A stretch of 64,000 nucleotides of DNA from Nocardia sp. (lineage in GTDB: Bacteria > Actinomycetota > Actinomycetes > Mycobacteriales > Mycobacteriaceae). The number at the start of each line of letters is the position of its first letter. The stretch's first letter is position 1. Both the position numbers and the translations under genes were made by a program. The stretch covers positions 62,001-126,000 of the forward strand of contig NZ_JAODNK010000137.1 in assembly GCF_025465275.1 (NCBI RefSeq), given 5' to 3'. This document shows positions 10,201-17,909 of the stretch, piece by piece. The notes beneath the pieces are model-generated. The model was not told where the DNA came from. It worked only from the letters and a program-made list of their open reading frames with translations, and did not search any database.

Positions 10201-11046
10201 GACCACCAGGTCCAGCGATCGGGGCAGCGCCACGGCGACCAGGGTCTCGGGGCGAGTGCCGATGGCGATCAGCCTGCGCGCCAGCCGGTTCGACCGGACA
10301 TCCAATTCGCGGTAGGTCAGCGTTTGCGCGCCGAATCGAACCGCGATCGCCTCCGGATGCGCCACCACCATGCGATCGAATGCCGCGGCCAGCGTTGTGT
10401 CCGGATCTTGATGCGCGGAGCGCGGAAACACCGTGCCCAGGAACTCGGCGATCGATTCCGGCCACTGTCGCCCGGCCTGCTGCGCGCCCAGCCCGGCCAC
10501 CTCCGCTTGCGTCACTACTGTCGAGCCGCACACAAACGCGGTGTCCTCGGCCACTATCGAACGCAACCGATCCTCGGATGTCACCGGCTCGGCGGAGAAC
10601 CGGGCGAGCTCGTGCGTGAACCCCGGGGCGTCGAACCGCAACCACGCGCCCGGACCATTCCGGTGCCCTGAGGTACCGGCGACGAGACCGATCACCGGCT
10701 CCGCCCCGTCCGGCAACTGCTCCGCCGCGTCGATGAAGCCCGCGCCGGTCTTCGCCACAGCCCACATCGCCGTCACCGACTGGATCGACGGTGCGGCAGC
10801 TACCGCGACGAGATCTCCCGGCCCGACATTGCGCTGGATCAGCAATCGCGCCATTCGCGACGACACACCATCAAGTTCGCGATAGCGCAGCACCGCTCCG
10901 CGCAGCGCCACCGCTATCGCGTCGGGATCGTTCTCCACCACCGCCGCCAAGAGCCGAGGCAGGGTGGTCACCCTCGGCCGCCGAGTACGAACGGGCCGCT
11001 CGCGAACTTCCGCCGCCGACCGGCCCGTACCGGACGCGTCATTCAT
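4279..11046 (-). CDS. Two-module NRPS with degenerate N-terminal A-like domain and terminal reductase
   Basis: About 2255 residues. In order: an A-domain-like remnant (about 30-205) with a corrupted A3 loop (AGTSGHRNGPG); A1 (about 220-715; YTSGSTGRPKG at 367); carrier domain (LGGNSLL, Ser 759); C domain (HHICCDG at 946); A2 (about 1280-1775; YTSGSTGIPKG); carrier domain (LGGTSLL, Ser 818 of this second region, about residue 1818); and a Rossmann thioester reductase (TGATGFVGAYL at 1896; catalytic YISSK at 2055-2059). By alignment to PheA I read the A1 code as DFWSIFMVHK, eight of ten matching the known Thr code DFWNIGMVHK, and A2 as DQELVVGIGK, with no match I know. A reductive dipeptide aldehyde or alcohol product is inferred. 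ATG at 11046-11044 was chosen because AGGGAG precedes it; an upstream in-frame ATG at 11097 lacks a site. No MbtH or tailoring gene is adjacent. Confidence 0.9.
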   Translation of the reverse strand: MNDASGTGRSAAEVRERPVRTRRPRVTTLPRLLAAVVENDPDAIAVALRGAVLRYRELDGVSSRMARLLIQRNVGPGDLVAVAAAPSIQSVTAMWAVAKTGAGFIDAAEQLPDGAEPVIGLVAGTSGHRNGPGAWLRFDAPGFTHELARFSAEPVTSEDRLRSIVAEDTAFVCGSTVVTQAEVAGLGAQQAGRQWPESIAEFLGTVFPRSAHQDPDTTLAAAFDRMVVAHPEAIAVRFGAQTLTYRELDVRSNRLARRLIAIGTRPETLVAVALPRSLDLVVALLATVKAGGGYLPVDPDYPPERIAYLLADAEPVCVVTSPGTIPAIAAPSVEVGAGDLADLDGAPVTDADRAAPLRPDNLAYVIYTSGSTGRPKGVQIPHRNVMTLLANTQSQFGFDHRDVWTMFHSYAFDFSVWELWGPLLHGGTVIVVDHETSRSPEQFLELLRTERVTVLSQTPSAFYQLAEADRRASEAQGLAPLSLRYIIFGGETLDFSRLDDWRARHGDAAAQLVNMYGITETTVHATHHRIAGTDRSVIGSAIPGVRVRVLDDRLNPVPVGVPGEIYIAGEQLARGYLARPGLTAARFVADPFGANGTRLYRSGDLAEWDTGGNLLYLGRADDQVKVRGFRIELGEIETALLALESVHHAAVIVREDTPEDQRIVAYLVGQPEVAALRAEMVRSLPGHMVPSAFVVLDAIPLTAHGKLDRRALPAPVAETAAFRAPEHPVQQAVADAFAQVLRVERIGLDDNFFALGGNSLLATRVASLLSAALDTRIPGRMMFETPTVVELAAAAMGRIGTDGHRALVAGPRPDSIPLSMAQQRMWFVNQFDTDSAAHNIPLAVRLTGDLNVPALQRAIGDLIARHETLRTMYPHRDGVARQSILPAARALPDLTPHRVEEDALLPRIAEIVSAGFDVTTEVPLRVRLLRIAADGAVEHVLVFVAHHICCDGWSMGPLTRDVMQAYASRSAGAEPGWSPLPVQYADFSIRQREVLGSDADPGSLMTRYADYWRTALAGLPDELNLPADRTRPAVSSFRGGQVRFSITGAVHRRLSGIALEQNATLFMVMHTAFAVLLARMSGTDDIIVGTPAAVRDDPALDGLIGMLVNTVVLRTEVRRELTFTELLARIRDTDLQAFAHADIPFERLVELLNPERSPARHPLYQVSLSMQNLPEVSFELPGLRVGAVDCSTGTEQVDLSLTLRDSGGDGLGGMDAVFTFARDLFDEATVCGFADRFTRLLEAITGAPDTPVGDLRLLDAAEYELLTQVHGGRSTVDGLFPDLLTRGVRFGPERIAVRYQDRSITYRELDEYSSRLARLLIDSGVGPEGFVVLAIPRSYEMVVAVLAVAKAGGACVPVDPAYPPDRVRHMVTDATPVLGLTAAGHLAGLPHEVEWLVLDDPATDRLCAARSAAPVTDADRLAPLDVRHPAYVIYTSGSTGIPKGVTVTHAGLGGLTTYTTGMYGIEPHDRVLHTCSPSFDQSIEEWVCAFYSGATLVIAAPGVLGGHELAQVLRAERVTHALITPGLLGSVDPAGMDDLELVSVGGDVTTPELVAAWQPGRRFFNGYGPTEMTIGACYTIVTAGQRITIGNPVPGRSAVVLDSRLGPVPPGVAGELYLSGDAMARGYHDRAGLTSERFVAHPWGEPGARMYRTGDLVRWVAGHDTRWELEFLGRTDFQVKIRGFRIELGEIDAVLGGYDGIDFSITIGRETATGTTVLVSYVRAVAGCALDRDQLVEYAARSLPRHMVPTAVVVLDEIPLTPAGKVDRKALPEPVFETATFRAPATPTERIVAEVFAEVLGIDRAGADDDFFALGGTSLLIFTLQHALAARLDSELPVAALFSASTVRGLAARVTGSATPVGGPALLAADAVLAPEINGAGCAPMRTGPVRDVLLTGATGFVGAYLLREILDRTDALVWCLVRAGSAREGRDRIRAALHSYQLWDDTLEARIVPVPGDLAAPAFGLTDTDHARLADRIDAIYHNGARVNHLEPYSRLRAANVEGTREVLRLATTRQLKPVHFVSSANTVISTAGGQDLIREATRIGADELPEQGYISSKWVAEQLILQAGERGVPVRVYRPGLISGDLRTGINNADDSFWNMIRAAAILGAAPDIGAAAIDLVPVTYVARAIVAISLGSATDIEYHLINEKPVAVRDIFECLGRHGLSVKTETLDTIQLRFAEETRTRTLAGDDSLVRAALVSGNFGGGTTEIVLDDANARKALAGSGIWCPAVDASVLDTYIAAFVQSGFLPVS

Positions 11047-11304
11047 CACTTGCGATCTCCCTGCGTGCAGCGCCCGCCGGTCAGGCGCCGCTGCCATGCT
11101 TGCCCACCCGAGTCAGGTCGGCCGATCCGTGAGCGCCGTTACACTCATGGCGCAAATATCGTGGCGTCCGAACTCAACCTTCGCTCAATGATCACTGTAT
11201 GGCCGACTGGTCTGCCGATTCCGTGCGGACAGTACATCGATCGGACCGGCATTTCGGATCGCCACTGCCGCCAGCATCGGGAACAGCACCCAATTGCCAC
11301 CAGG

Positions 11305-13260
11305 TCAGCGGCGGTGGGTCAGATACCACGGCAGCAGGTCCGGGTCGTCGATGGCGGTGGTGTCGATGACGTGAGCCGGGTCTGCGCCCTGCAGTAGGCG
11401 TTTGAGAGGGACCTCCAGCTTTTTGCCGGTCCTGGTGTGGGGAATGCCCGGGGCTCCGATGATGTCGTCGGGGACATGGCGCGGGGAGACCTGGGTCCGG
11501 ATGGTCTGGGCGATCCGCTGTTTCAGGTCGTCGGTCAGCGCGAGGCCCGCGGCCGGCACGACGAACAGCGGCATCCAGTAGTCCCCCGTGGTGAGCTCGA
11601 TGCCCAAGACCAGGGCCTCAGCGACCTCCGGCAGCGCCTCGACCGCCTGATAGATCTCGGCGCTGCCCATACGGATTCCATTGCGATTCAGGGTGGGATC
11701 CGAGCGGCCGTGGACCGTGACGCTGCCGCGGCCGGTGCGGGTGATCCAGTCGCCGTGCCGCCAGATGCCGGGGAACATGTCGAAATAGGCGTCGCGGTAG
11801 CGGGAGCCGTCGGCATCGTTCCAGAACTTGACCGGCATGGAGGGCATGGGCTTGGTAATGACCAACTCCCCCACCTCGCCGAGTACCGGTCGGCCGATGT
11901 CGTCCCACGCCTCCAATGCCACGCCGAGATAGGGCGCCGAGAGCTCACCGGGCCAGACCGGAACGGTAGGCACACCGCCCATGAACGCCGACACCACATC
12001 GGTGCCGCCGCTGATGGACGAGACCGGGATATTTCCCACCCGATCACGCAGCCAGAGCGACGAAGAGGCCGGAAGGGCCGAACCCGTGATGCCTATCGAG
12101 CGCAAGCGGCTCAGGTCGTGTGTGCGGGACGGCAACACCTCTGCCTTCTCGCAGGCCAGGACATAGCCCGGGCTGGTGCCCAGCACCGTGGACCCGGTGC
12201 GGGCGGCCAAGGCCCACAGGGCATCCGGAGCCGGGTAAGCCGGACTACCGTCGTAACAGACAATGGTGGCGCCGGCCAGCAGTCCGCCGACCTGGAAGTT
12301 CCACATCATCCAGCTGGGGCTGGTGTACCAGAAGAAGGTGTCCTCGGGACCGATATCGCACTGCAGGGCAATGGCTTTCAGGTGTTCCAGCAGTACACCG
12401 CCGTGGCCGTGCACTATGCCCTTGGGTGTGCCCGTGGTGCCGGAGGAGAACAGGATCCACAGCGGGTGATCGAAGTCGACCGCAGTGGTGTCGATTACCG
12501 CCGTGGTCCGGCCCGGATCGTCGGTGACATCGTCCCAATCGAGAGCGCCGGGCACGGTGCCGCCCTGTCCGGAAACCACCACCGTCGCTCGCAGGCTCGG
12601 CAAACCCGCACGCAGGGCGGTGATCTCGGCGCGTCTGTCGTGGACTTTGCCGCCGTAGCGGTAGCCATCGGCGGTGACCAGCACGGTCGGCTCCAGTTGG
12701 CCGAGCCGATCCAGCGCCGCCTGCGCCGGGTAGTCCTGGCCGCAGGCACTCCAGATGGCTCCGATACCGGCCGTCGCCAGGAAAGCGATCACCGCCTCCG
12801 GGATATTGGGCAGATAGCCGACCACCCGATCGCCGGGGCGGACGCCCAGTACCCGTAGTGAACGTGCCAATATCGCGGCGCGGGAGAGCATTTCACCCCA
12901 GGACACCTCACGTATCGATGCATTCTCAGCGATGGCGAGGATGGCGGGACGATCGGCACGGGCCTGCCGCACCACCTGGTCGACATAGTTCAGCGAGGTT
13001 CCGGGGAACCAGCGGGCACCGGGCATGGCGGAGTCGGCCAGCACCTCGTCCGGCATGGCGCCGAGGTCGAAGTACTCCCACACCGCTCGCCAGAAGCCGG
13101 GCACGTCATCGGTGGACCACTGCCACAGCGCCAGGTAGTCGTCGGCCGCAATCCCGTATCGCTCGGCAATGAACCGCGTGAAGTCGGTAATCCTCGCAGC
13201 GGCAATGTCTTCCGCATTCGGTACCCACTGCGGTGCGGCCGAGTGCTCGGACAGCATCAT
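11305..13260 (-). CDS. Acetoacetyl-CoA synthetase
   Basis: A 651-residue ANL-superfamily ligase with the N-terminal ACAS-type cap (WQWSTDDVPGFWRAVWEYF), AMP-binding loop ILFSSGTTGTPKGIVHGHGG, and the late motifs GRSDPTLNRNGIRMGSAEIY and the Lys-containing HTRTGKKLEVPLK. The TGTPKGIVH and WYTSPSWMMWN context is typical of acetoacetate-CoA ligases rather than acetyl-CoA synthetases. It activates acetoacetate with ATP and CoA in the cytoplasm. The ATG at 13260-13258 overlaps the upstream dehydrogenase stop by four bases (ATGA), which fixes the start against a longer N-terminal reading. With its neighbours it completes uptake, oxidation and activation of 3-hydroxybutyrate. Confidence 0.92.
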   Translation of the reverse strand: MMLSEHSAAPQWVPNAEDIAAARITDFTRFIAERYGIAADDYLALWQWSTDDVPGFWRAVWEYFDLGAMPDEVLADSAMPGARWFPGTSLNYVDQVVRQARADRPAILAIAENASIREVSWGEMLSRAAILARSLRVLGVRPGDRVVGYLPNIPEAVIAFLATAGIGAIWSACGQDYPAQAALDRLGQLEPTVLVTADGYRYGGKVHDRRAEITALRAGLPSLRATVVVSGQGGTVPGALDWDDVTDDPGRTTAVIDTTAVDFDHPLWILFSSGTTGTPKGIVHGHGGVLLEHLKAIALQCDIGPEDTFFWYTSPSWMMWNFQVGGLLAGATIVCYDGSPAYPAPDALWALAARTGSTVLGTSPGYVLACEKAEVLPSRTHDLSRLRSIGITGSALPASSSLWLRDRVGNIPVSSISGGTDVVSAFMGGVPTVPVWPGELSAPYLGVALEAWDDIGRPVLGEVGELVITKPMPSMPVKFWNDADGSRYRDAYFDMFPGIWRHGDWITRTGRGSVTVHGRSDPTLNRNGIRMGSAEIYQAVEALPEVAEALVLGIELTTGDYWMPLFVVPAAGLALTDDLKQRIAQTIRTQVSPRHVPDDIIGAPGIPHTRTGKKLEVPLKRLLQGADPAHVIDTTAIDDPDLLPWYLTHRR

Positions 13261-14006
13261 CGCGCGCTCCACCCGCCGTCCATGAGGTAGGACGCTCCGG
13301 TCACCATGCGCGCCGCATCCGAGGCGAGCCAGCCCGCCAGAGCGGCCACCTCCTCGGGCTCCACGAGTCGTTTGATCACGTTCTCGGTCAGCATGATCCG
13401 CTCCACCACCTCTTGCTCGTCGATGCCATGCGCAAGCGCCTGATCGGCAATCTGCTTGTCCACCAGCGGAGTTCGCACATAGCCGGGGCTGACGCAGTTG
13501 CTGGTGACCCCGTGCGGGCCGCCCTCCAGCGCGGCGACCTTGGAGAGGCCCTCCAGTGCGTGCTTGGCGGTGACATACGCGGATTTGTAGGCGGAGGCCC
13601 GGATTCCGTGCACCGAGGAGATATTGATGATCCGCCCGTGCCCCTGCTCGTACATGTGCGGCAGCGCCGCGCGCAGGAGCAGGAACGGTGCTTCCACCAT
13701 GAGCGCCAGCAAAGTCCGGAAGCGCTCCGGTGGGAAGTCGACGATGGGACTGATGCTCTGAACCCCGGCATTGTTCACCAGGATGTCGACTTCGAGACGA
13801 AGGTCTTCCAGCGCGGTGACGTCGAGAAGGTCTACCTCCCAAGCATTTCCGCCGATCTTCGCGGCCAGCCGCGCGGCCCCCGGTCCGTCGATATCCGCGA
13901 CGGTGACGCGCGCTCCGCGCGCCGCCAGTTCGATCGCGCAGGCGGCGCCGATTCCACTCGCACCGCCGGTGACGAGCGCCGTCCGCCCGGCCAGGTCGTC
14001 GGTCAT
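13257..14006 (-). CDS. bdhA: 3-Hydroxybutyrate dehydrogenase (SDR)
   Basis: A 249-residue short-chain dehydrogenase with cofactor loop TGGASGIGAACA (residue 14 on), NNAG at about 85, catalytic Ser in INISSVHG and YVTAKHA. The SSVHGIRASAYKSAYVTAKHALEGLSKV block is characteristic of 3-hydroxybutyrate dehydrogenases, which oxidise (R)-3-hydroxybutyrate to acetoacetate with NAD. It overlaps the transporter upstream and the acetoacetyl-CoA synthetase downstream by ATGA at both ends. That implies coupled translation of a three-gene ketone-body operon. Confidence 0.9.
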   Translation of the reverse strand: MTDDLAGRTALVTGGASGIGAACAIELAARGARVTVADIDGPGAARLAAKIGGNAWEVDLLDVTALEDLRLEVDILVNNAGVQSISPIVDFPPERFRTLLALMVEAPFLLLRAALPHMYEQGHGRIINISSVHGIRASAYKSAYVTAKHALEGLSKVAALEGGPHGVTSNCVSPGYVRTPLVDKQIADQALAHGIDEQEVVERIMLTENVIKRLVEPEEVAALAGWLASDAARMVTGASYLMDGGWSAR

Positions 14007-15394
14007 ACGGTCACCTTTCGATCGGCTCGCGCGGCGCGGCTTGCCGCATCAGCGAGGTCGATATCGGTCAGATCCGCGCCCTTGGTCTCGCGGGCGAAGA
14101 ACACCGCGACAACCGTGATGGCGGCCGCGCCGGCGAGGTACCAGGCGATCGGCACCGACGAGTGATAGGTGTTCAGCAGCCGCACCGCGATGATCGGCGC
14201 GAGCGATCCGGCGACGATGGAGGTCACCTGATACCCAAGGGACACACCGGAATACCGCATCCGGGTGGGGAACATCTCGGACATGAGCGCGGGCTGTCCG
14301 GCGTACATGAAGGCGTGGAAGACCAGCCCGATAATGATCGCCGACAGGATCACCAGATTGTGCTTGCTGTCCATCATGGGGAAGGCGAAGAAACCCCAGG
14401 TGCTCGCCGCGAGCGCGCCGACCAGGTACACCGGGCGGCGGCCGAACCGGTCACTGAGCCGGCCGGCGAGGGGGATCACCGCGAAATGCACTGCGTGCGC
14501 GACCAATAGCCACCACAGGATCACCTTGGTATCTGTTCCGACGTGCACCTTGAGGTACGTGATGCTGAAGGTCACCACCAGGTAGTAGAGGACGTTCTCC
14601 CCGAACCGCAGCCCCATGGCGGTGAAAACCCCACGTGGATAACGCTTGAGCACCTCCACCACGCTGTACGAGTCCGACTTCTCCTGCTCGGCCACTCGCT
14701 GAGCCGCCAGGAAGATGGGTGCATCGGTGATCTTGGTTCGCACGTAGTAGCCGATCAGCACCACCACCGCCGACAACCAGAAGGCCACCCGCCAGCCCCA
14801 CGACAGGAATGCGGCATCCGACAGCGTCGACGTCAGCACCAGCAGCACCACGGTCGCAAGCGCGTTACCCAGCGGCACCGCCGCCTGCGGCCAGGACGCC
14901 CAGAAGCCGCGGCTCCTACTGGGGCTGTGCTCTGCGACCAGCAGCACCGCACCACCCCATTCACCGCCGATCGCGAACCCTTGCAGGAACCGCAGGGTGA
15001 CAAGCAGCGCCGGGGCCAGATACCCCACCTGCCCGAAGGTCGGCAGACAGCCCATCAGGAAGGTGGTCGCGCCCACCAGCACCAGACTCAGCTGGAGCAA
15101 CTTCTTACGCCCGTACTTATCCCCGAAGTGCCCGAAGACAACTCCGCCGATCGGCCGCGCCGCGAATCCCACCGCATAGGTCACGAACGCGGCGAGAATC
15201 GCATCCAGATCACTGGTCCCCTTGGCGAAGAACACATGGTTGAACACCAGCGTCGCCGCCGTGCCGTAGAGGAAGAACTCGTACCACTCGACGACGGTGC
15301 CCGCCATCGATGCGGCCACCACCCGCCGTAGTCCCGCCAATGCTGCGCCCCGAGGCGGCGGCTCTGTGTGCGACGCTGAAACCCGGACGCTCAT
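14003..15394 (-). CDS. MHS-family metabolite:H+ symporter (MFS)
   Basis: A 463-residue, twelve-helix major facilitator. The signature GTVVEWYEFFLYG is near the N-terminus, with GHFGDKYGRKKLL in the 2-3 loop and LRFLQGFAIGGEWGGAVLL in helix 4. All are hallmarks of the metabolite:H+ symporter subfamily (ShiA/KgtP/ProP). It is first in the operon with 3-hydroxybutyrate dehydrogenase and acetoacetyl-CoA synthetase, so a ketone-body or related short hydroxy-acid substrate is likely. It is divergent from a LysR gene, with 138 bp between the starts. Confidence 0.88.
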   Translation of the reverse strand: MSVRVSASHTEPPPRGAALAGLRRVVAASMAGTVVEWYEFFLYGTAATLVFNHVFFAKGTSDLDAILAAFVTYAVGFAARPIGGVVFGHFGDKYGRKKLLQLSLVLVGATTFLMGCLPTFGQVGYLAPALLVTLRFLQGFAIGGEWGGAVLLVAEHSPSRSRGFWASWPQAAVPLGNALATVVLLVLTSTLSDAAFLSWGWRVAFWLSAVVVLIGYYVRTKITDAPIFLAAQRVAEQEKSDSYSVVEVLKRYPRGVFTAMGLRFGENVLYYLVVTFSITYLKVHVGTDTKVILWWLLVAHAVHFAVIPLAGRLSDRFGRRPVYLVGALAASTWGFFAFPMMDSKHNLVILSAIIIGLVFHAFMYAGQPALMSEMFPTRMRYSGVSLGYQVTSIVAGSLAPIIAVRLLNTYHSSVPIAWYLAGAAAITVVAVFFARETKGADLTDIDLADAASRAARADRKVTV

Positions 15395-15469
15395 CGTGCT
15401 ACTCCTTCACGATCGGGCCGCGCCACCCTTAGCTGTGATGTGGCCCACAAATACCATCGACTCAGAGTA

Positions 15470-15483
15470 TTGATGCACATCAA
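15470..15483. promoter_or_regulatory. Palindrome TTGATG-CA-CATCAA, candidate LysR operator
   Basis: A perfect 6+6 inverted repeat with a 2-bp spacer lies in the divergent region between the MHS transporter and its LysR neighbour. About 35 bp on, toward the LysR start, is TGCAAATATGCA (TGCA-N4-TGCA), which also has dyad symmetry. The pair is a plausible LysR recognition and activation site pair. Assignment is by position and symmetry only. Confidence 0.45.
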
Positions 15484-15532
15484 ACTGCCCACAATGTCCA
15501 GTTCTGCAACACATATCTGCAAATATGCACAA

Positions 15533-16477
15533 ATGAGTGTGACCCCCGCCACCCACCGCCTCAACCCCGACGACCTGCTCGTCCTCCTGTCGGTAGGCCG
15601 CACCGGCCGCTATGTCTCCGCCGCCGAAGAACTGGGCCTCAACCACACCACCATCTCCCGCCGCATCGCCGCCCTGGAGCACGCCCTCGGCGGCCGCGTC
15701 CTCACCCGGAGCGCCGGCAGCTGGGAGCTGACCGACCTGGGCCGGGAGGCCCTCACCGCCGCCGAAACCATCGAATCCGCAGTCCGCTCACTGACTTCCG
15801 ATCAGGCCGGCGCCCGAGTCCTCGAGGGTGTCGTCCGAATGTCCGCCACCGACGGCTTCAGCGCCTACCTGGCCGCCCCGGCTATCACCGAAGTCCAACG
15901 CCGGCACCCCAGAGTCGCCGTGGAAATCATCACCGGCACCCGCCGCGCTTCCCTCCAGCGCTCCAGCCTCGACATAGAGGTGGTGGTCGGCAAACCTCAG
16001 GTCCGGCGAGCCGAAGCCCTCCCCCTGGGCGACTACATCCTCGCCCTCTACGCCTCCACCGGCTACCTCTCGACCCACGGTGCCCCCGCCTCCATCGAAG
16101 ACCTCACCGACCACCCCCTCGTCTATTTCATCGACTCCATGCTCCAGGTCGACGATCTGGACCTGGACCCCACCGTCTTCGCCCCCACCATGCGCGAATC
16201 CATCTCCTCCACAAACGTTTTCGTGCACGTAGAGGCAACCCGCGCCGCAGCGGGCCTCGGCCTGCTGCCCTGCTTCATGGCCGACCTGCACCCCGACCTG
16301 ACCCGGGTCCTCCCCGACCAGGTCGCCATCCGCCTCACCTACTGGCTGGTGACCCGCGCGGAAACCCTGCGCCGCCCCGAAGTAGCCGCCATAGCCGAAG
16401 CCCTCCGAGGGCAGGTCCGCGCCCAGCGCGAGCGGCTCCTCGGCAACCCACCGCCCGCCATTGCGGCCGCACCGTAG
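15533..16477 (+). CDS. LysR-family transcriptional regulator
   Basis: About 314 residues starting MSVTPATHRLN. An N-terminal winged HTH (LNPDDLLVLLSVGRTGRYVSAAEELGLNHTTISRRIAALEHAL, about residues 10-52) is followed by a periplasmic-binding-like effector domain. It is probably the regulator of the divergent ketone-body operon. The ATG at 15533 is preferred because the upstream in-frame ATGs at 15440 and 15473 would place the promoter palindrome inside the coding region. No good Shine-Dalgarno is seen at any of them, so the start is uncertain. Confidence 0.85.
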   Translation: MSVTPATHRLNPDDLLVLLSVGRTGRYVSAAEELGLNHTTISRRIAALEHALGGRVLTRSAGSWELTDLGREALTAAETIESAVRSLTSDQAGARVLEGVVRMSATDGFSAYLAAPAITEVQRRHPRVAVEIITGTRRASLQRSSLDIEVVVGKPQVRRAEALPLGDYILALYASTGYLSTHGAPASIEDLTDHPLVYFIDSMLQVDDLDLDPTVFAPTMRESISSTNVFVHVEATRAAAGLGLLPCFMADLHPDLTRVLPDQVAIRLTYWLVTRAETLRRPEVAAIAEALRGQVRAQRERLLGNPPPAIAAAP

Positions 16478-16509
16478 CCGTCAGTTGAACCGCCGGCGGC
16501 GGTCGCGAA

Positions 16510-16586
16510 GATCCCGCCGGGCCGGACACCCTTCGTCGACGGGTCCGGCGGGATCCTCGCTGCCCTGTCGCCCCCTTCGCGGCAGG
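16510..16586. terminator. Tandem hairpins between convergent genes
   Basis: GATCCCGCCGG (16510-16520) pairs perfectly with CCGGCGGGATC (16545-16555), with a further ACCC/GGGT inner stem. A second hairpin, CCTGTCGC (16564-16571) with GCGGCAGG (16579-16586), has one mismatch. The pair sits between the ends of the LysR and P450 genes, as expected for a two-way terminator. No U-tract is present. Confidence 0.65.
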
Positions 16587-16603
16587 ACAGCTCTAGAGGT
16601 GAA

Positions 16604-17842
16604 TCAGATCAGAACGGGGATGCTGGTCAGTCCTCGAACGATAAGACTCTTGTGCCATTCCGGTTCGAACCCGGGAGCAAGCTTCAGGTCCGGGAACTTG
16701 CGGAGCAGACGGGTTAGCGCGATGTCGCCTTCCATGCGGGCGAGCGGTGCACCTACGCACCGGTGAATACCGTGGCCGAAGGCAATGTGCTGATTATCGG
16801 GTCGATCGATGTCGAAGCGGTGCGGATCGGAGAATCGCTGCGGATCCCGGCCTGCGGCAGCCATCGAAATAATAATGAGCTGTTCGGCTGGTATCTCGAT
16901 ACCGCCCAATGTCACCGGCGCCGTGGTGTATCGGAATGTAGCTTCCGTCGCGGGCGCTTCGTACCGAAGCATTTCCTCGAGGAAATCCGGGATACGACCC
17001 GGATCACTCCGCAGCAGCAGACGCGAACTTTCGTCACCCAGTAGCTGCGCCACAGAGTTTCCGATCAGGTTGACTGCCGTCTCGAACCCCGCGACCAGCA
17101 GCACGAATACCATGCTGATCAGTTCTCGATGGCTGAGCCGGTCATCATCTTCGCTTGCCGCGATGAGTTCGGAGAGCAGGTCCGATCCAGGTGAATTCGT
17201 CTTTACCCGGATGAGCTGATCGATATACGCGACGAACTCCTGCACAGCGGCCATTCGAGCATCATTGGGGTACTCGCTCGCGACCACGATGGCCGACCAG
17301 GCTCGGAAGTTGTCACGATCCTCGGCGGGTACGCCGAGCAATTCACAAATCACTGTCATCGGCAAAGGGGTGGCGTAGCTCTCCAATAGATCTACTACGC
17401 CATTATCGTCAGCCGCGAGCCCGGCGAGGAGTTCATCGGCGACCTCGGTGATGCGTGGCGCGAGACCTCGAATCGCACGACCGTTGAACGCCCGATTGAC
17501 CAGGGTGCGAAGCCGGGTGTGCTCCGGGGGATCGTAGAACACCAGCATGTTCTTGAACATGCCGTTCGGCAAATGCTGGCCACCACCGTTGGCCGTAACC
17601 GCGGCACGGGCCCCGGGCGATCCGATCACCTTGCTGATGGCCGGATCGAGGAAGGCGGCTTTGGCCACCTCGTAGTCCGTGATCAACCATCCGGTGCTGA
17701 GATCAGGGAATCTGACCAGGTGTACGGGGCCACGACCACGCAGCTCGTCATACGAACCGTGCCGATCCCCGAAGAGACCTTCGGTCAGGTCGAACGGTTC
17801 GGTCGTCAATCCCGCAGCTGGACAAGCACTGTCGTACACCAT
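16604..17842 (-). CDS. Cytochrome P450
   Basis: About 412 residues. I-helix LLVAGFETAVN supplies the oxygen-activating acidic/Thr pair, ExxR is in EEMLRYEAP, and the heme loop is FGHGIHRCVGAPLAR with the axial Cys. This is a soluble class I actinobacterial P450 needing ferredoxin and reductase, neither of which is adjacent. The start (MVYDSACPAAG) is chosen as the typical N-terminus; a longer in-frame extension to 17941 would run into the divergent regulator's operator. The divergent MmyB-type gene probably controls it. The substrate is unknown. Confidence 0.9.
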   Translation of the reverse strand: MVYDSACPAAGLTTEPFDLTEGLFGDRHGSYDELRGRGPVHLVRFPDLSTGWLITDYEVAKAAFLDPAISKVIGSPGARAAVTANGGGQHLPNGMFKNMLVFYDPPEHTRLRTLVNRAFNGRAIRGLAPRITEVADELLAGLAADDNGVVDLLESYATPLPMTVICELLGVPAEDRDNFRAWSAIVVASEYPNDARMAAVQEFVAYIDQLIRVKTNSPGSDLLSELIAASEDDDRLSHRELISMVFVLLVAGFETAVNLIGNSVAQLLGDESSRLLLRSDPGRIPDFLEEMLRYEAPATEATFRYTTAPVTLGGIEIPAEQLIIISMAAAGRDPQRFSDPHRFDIDRPDNQHIAFGHGIHRCVGAPLARMEGDIALTRLLRKFPDLKLAPGFEPEWHKSLIVRGLTSIPVLI

Positions 17843-17901
17843 GTCGGTGGACGGTATCAGTGCCTCGCGACTCCTGCCCGGAACGAGACAGGCCACCGTG
17901 C

Positions 17902-17909
17902 TGTATACA
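17902..17909. promoter_or_regulatory. Palindrome TGTATACA in P450/MmyB divergent promoter
   Basis: A perfect 8-bp palindrome within TTGTATACAG lies in the 67-bp gap between the P450 and regulator start codons. It overlaps possible -10 elements (TATACA) in both directions. It is a candidate operator for the XRE-type regulator, with transcription of at least the plus-strand gene nearly leaderless. Confidence 0.4.

Noticed and set aside
13261-13842. N-terminal extension of the acetoacetyl-CoA synthetase reading
   Set aside because: It lies antiparallel in frame to, and wholly inside, the 3-hydroxybutyrate dehydrogenase gene and reads as Arg-rich noise; the ATGA-coupled start at 13260 is better.
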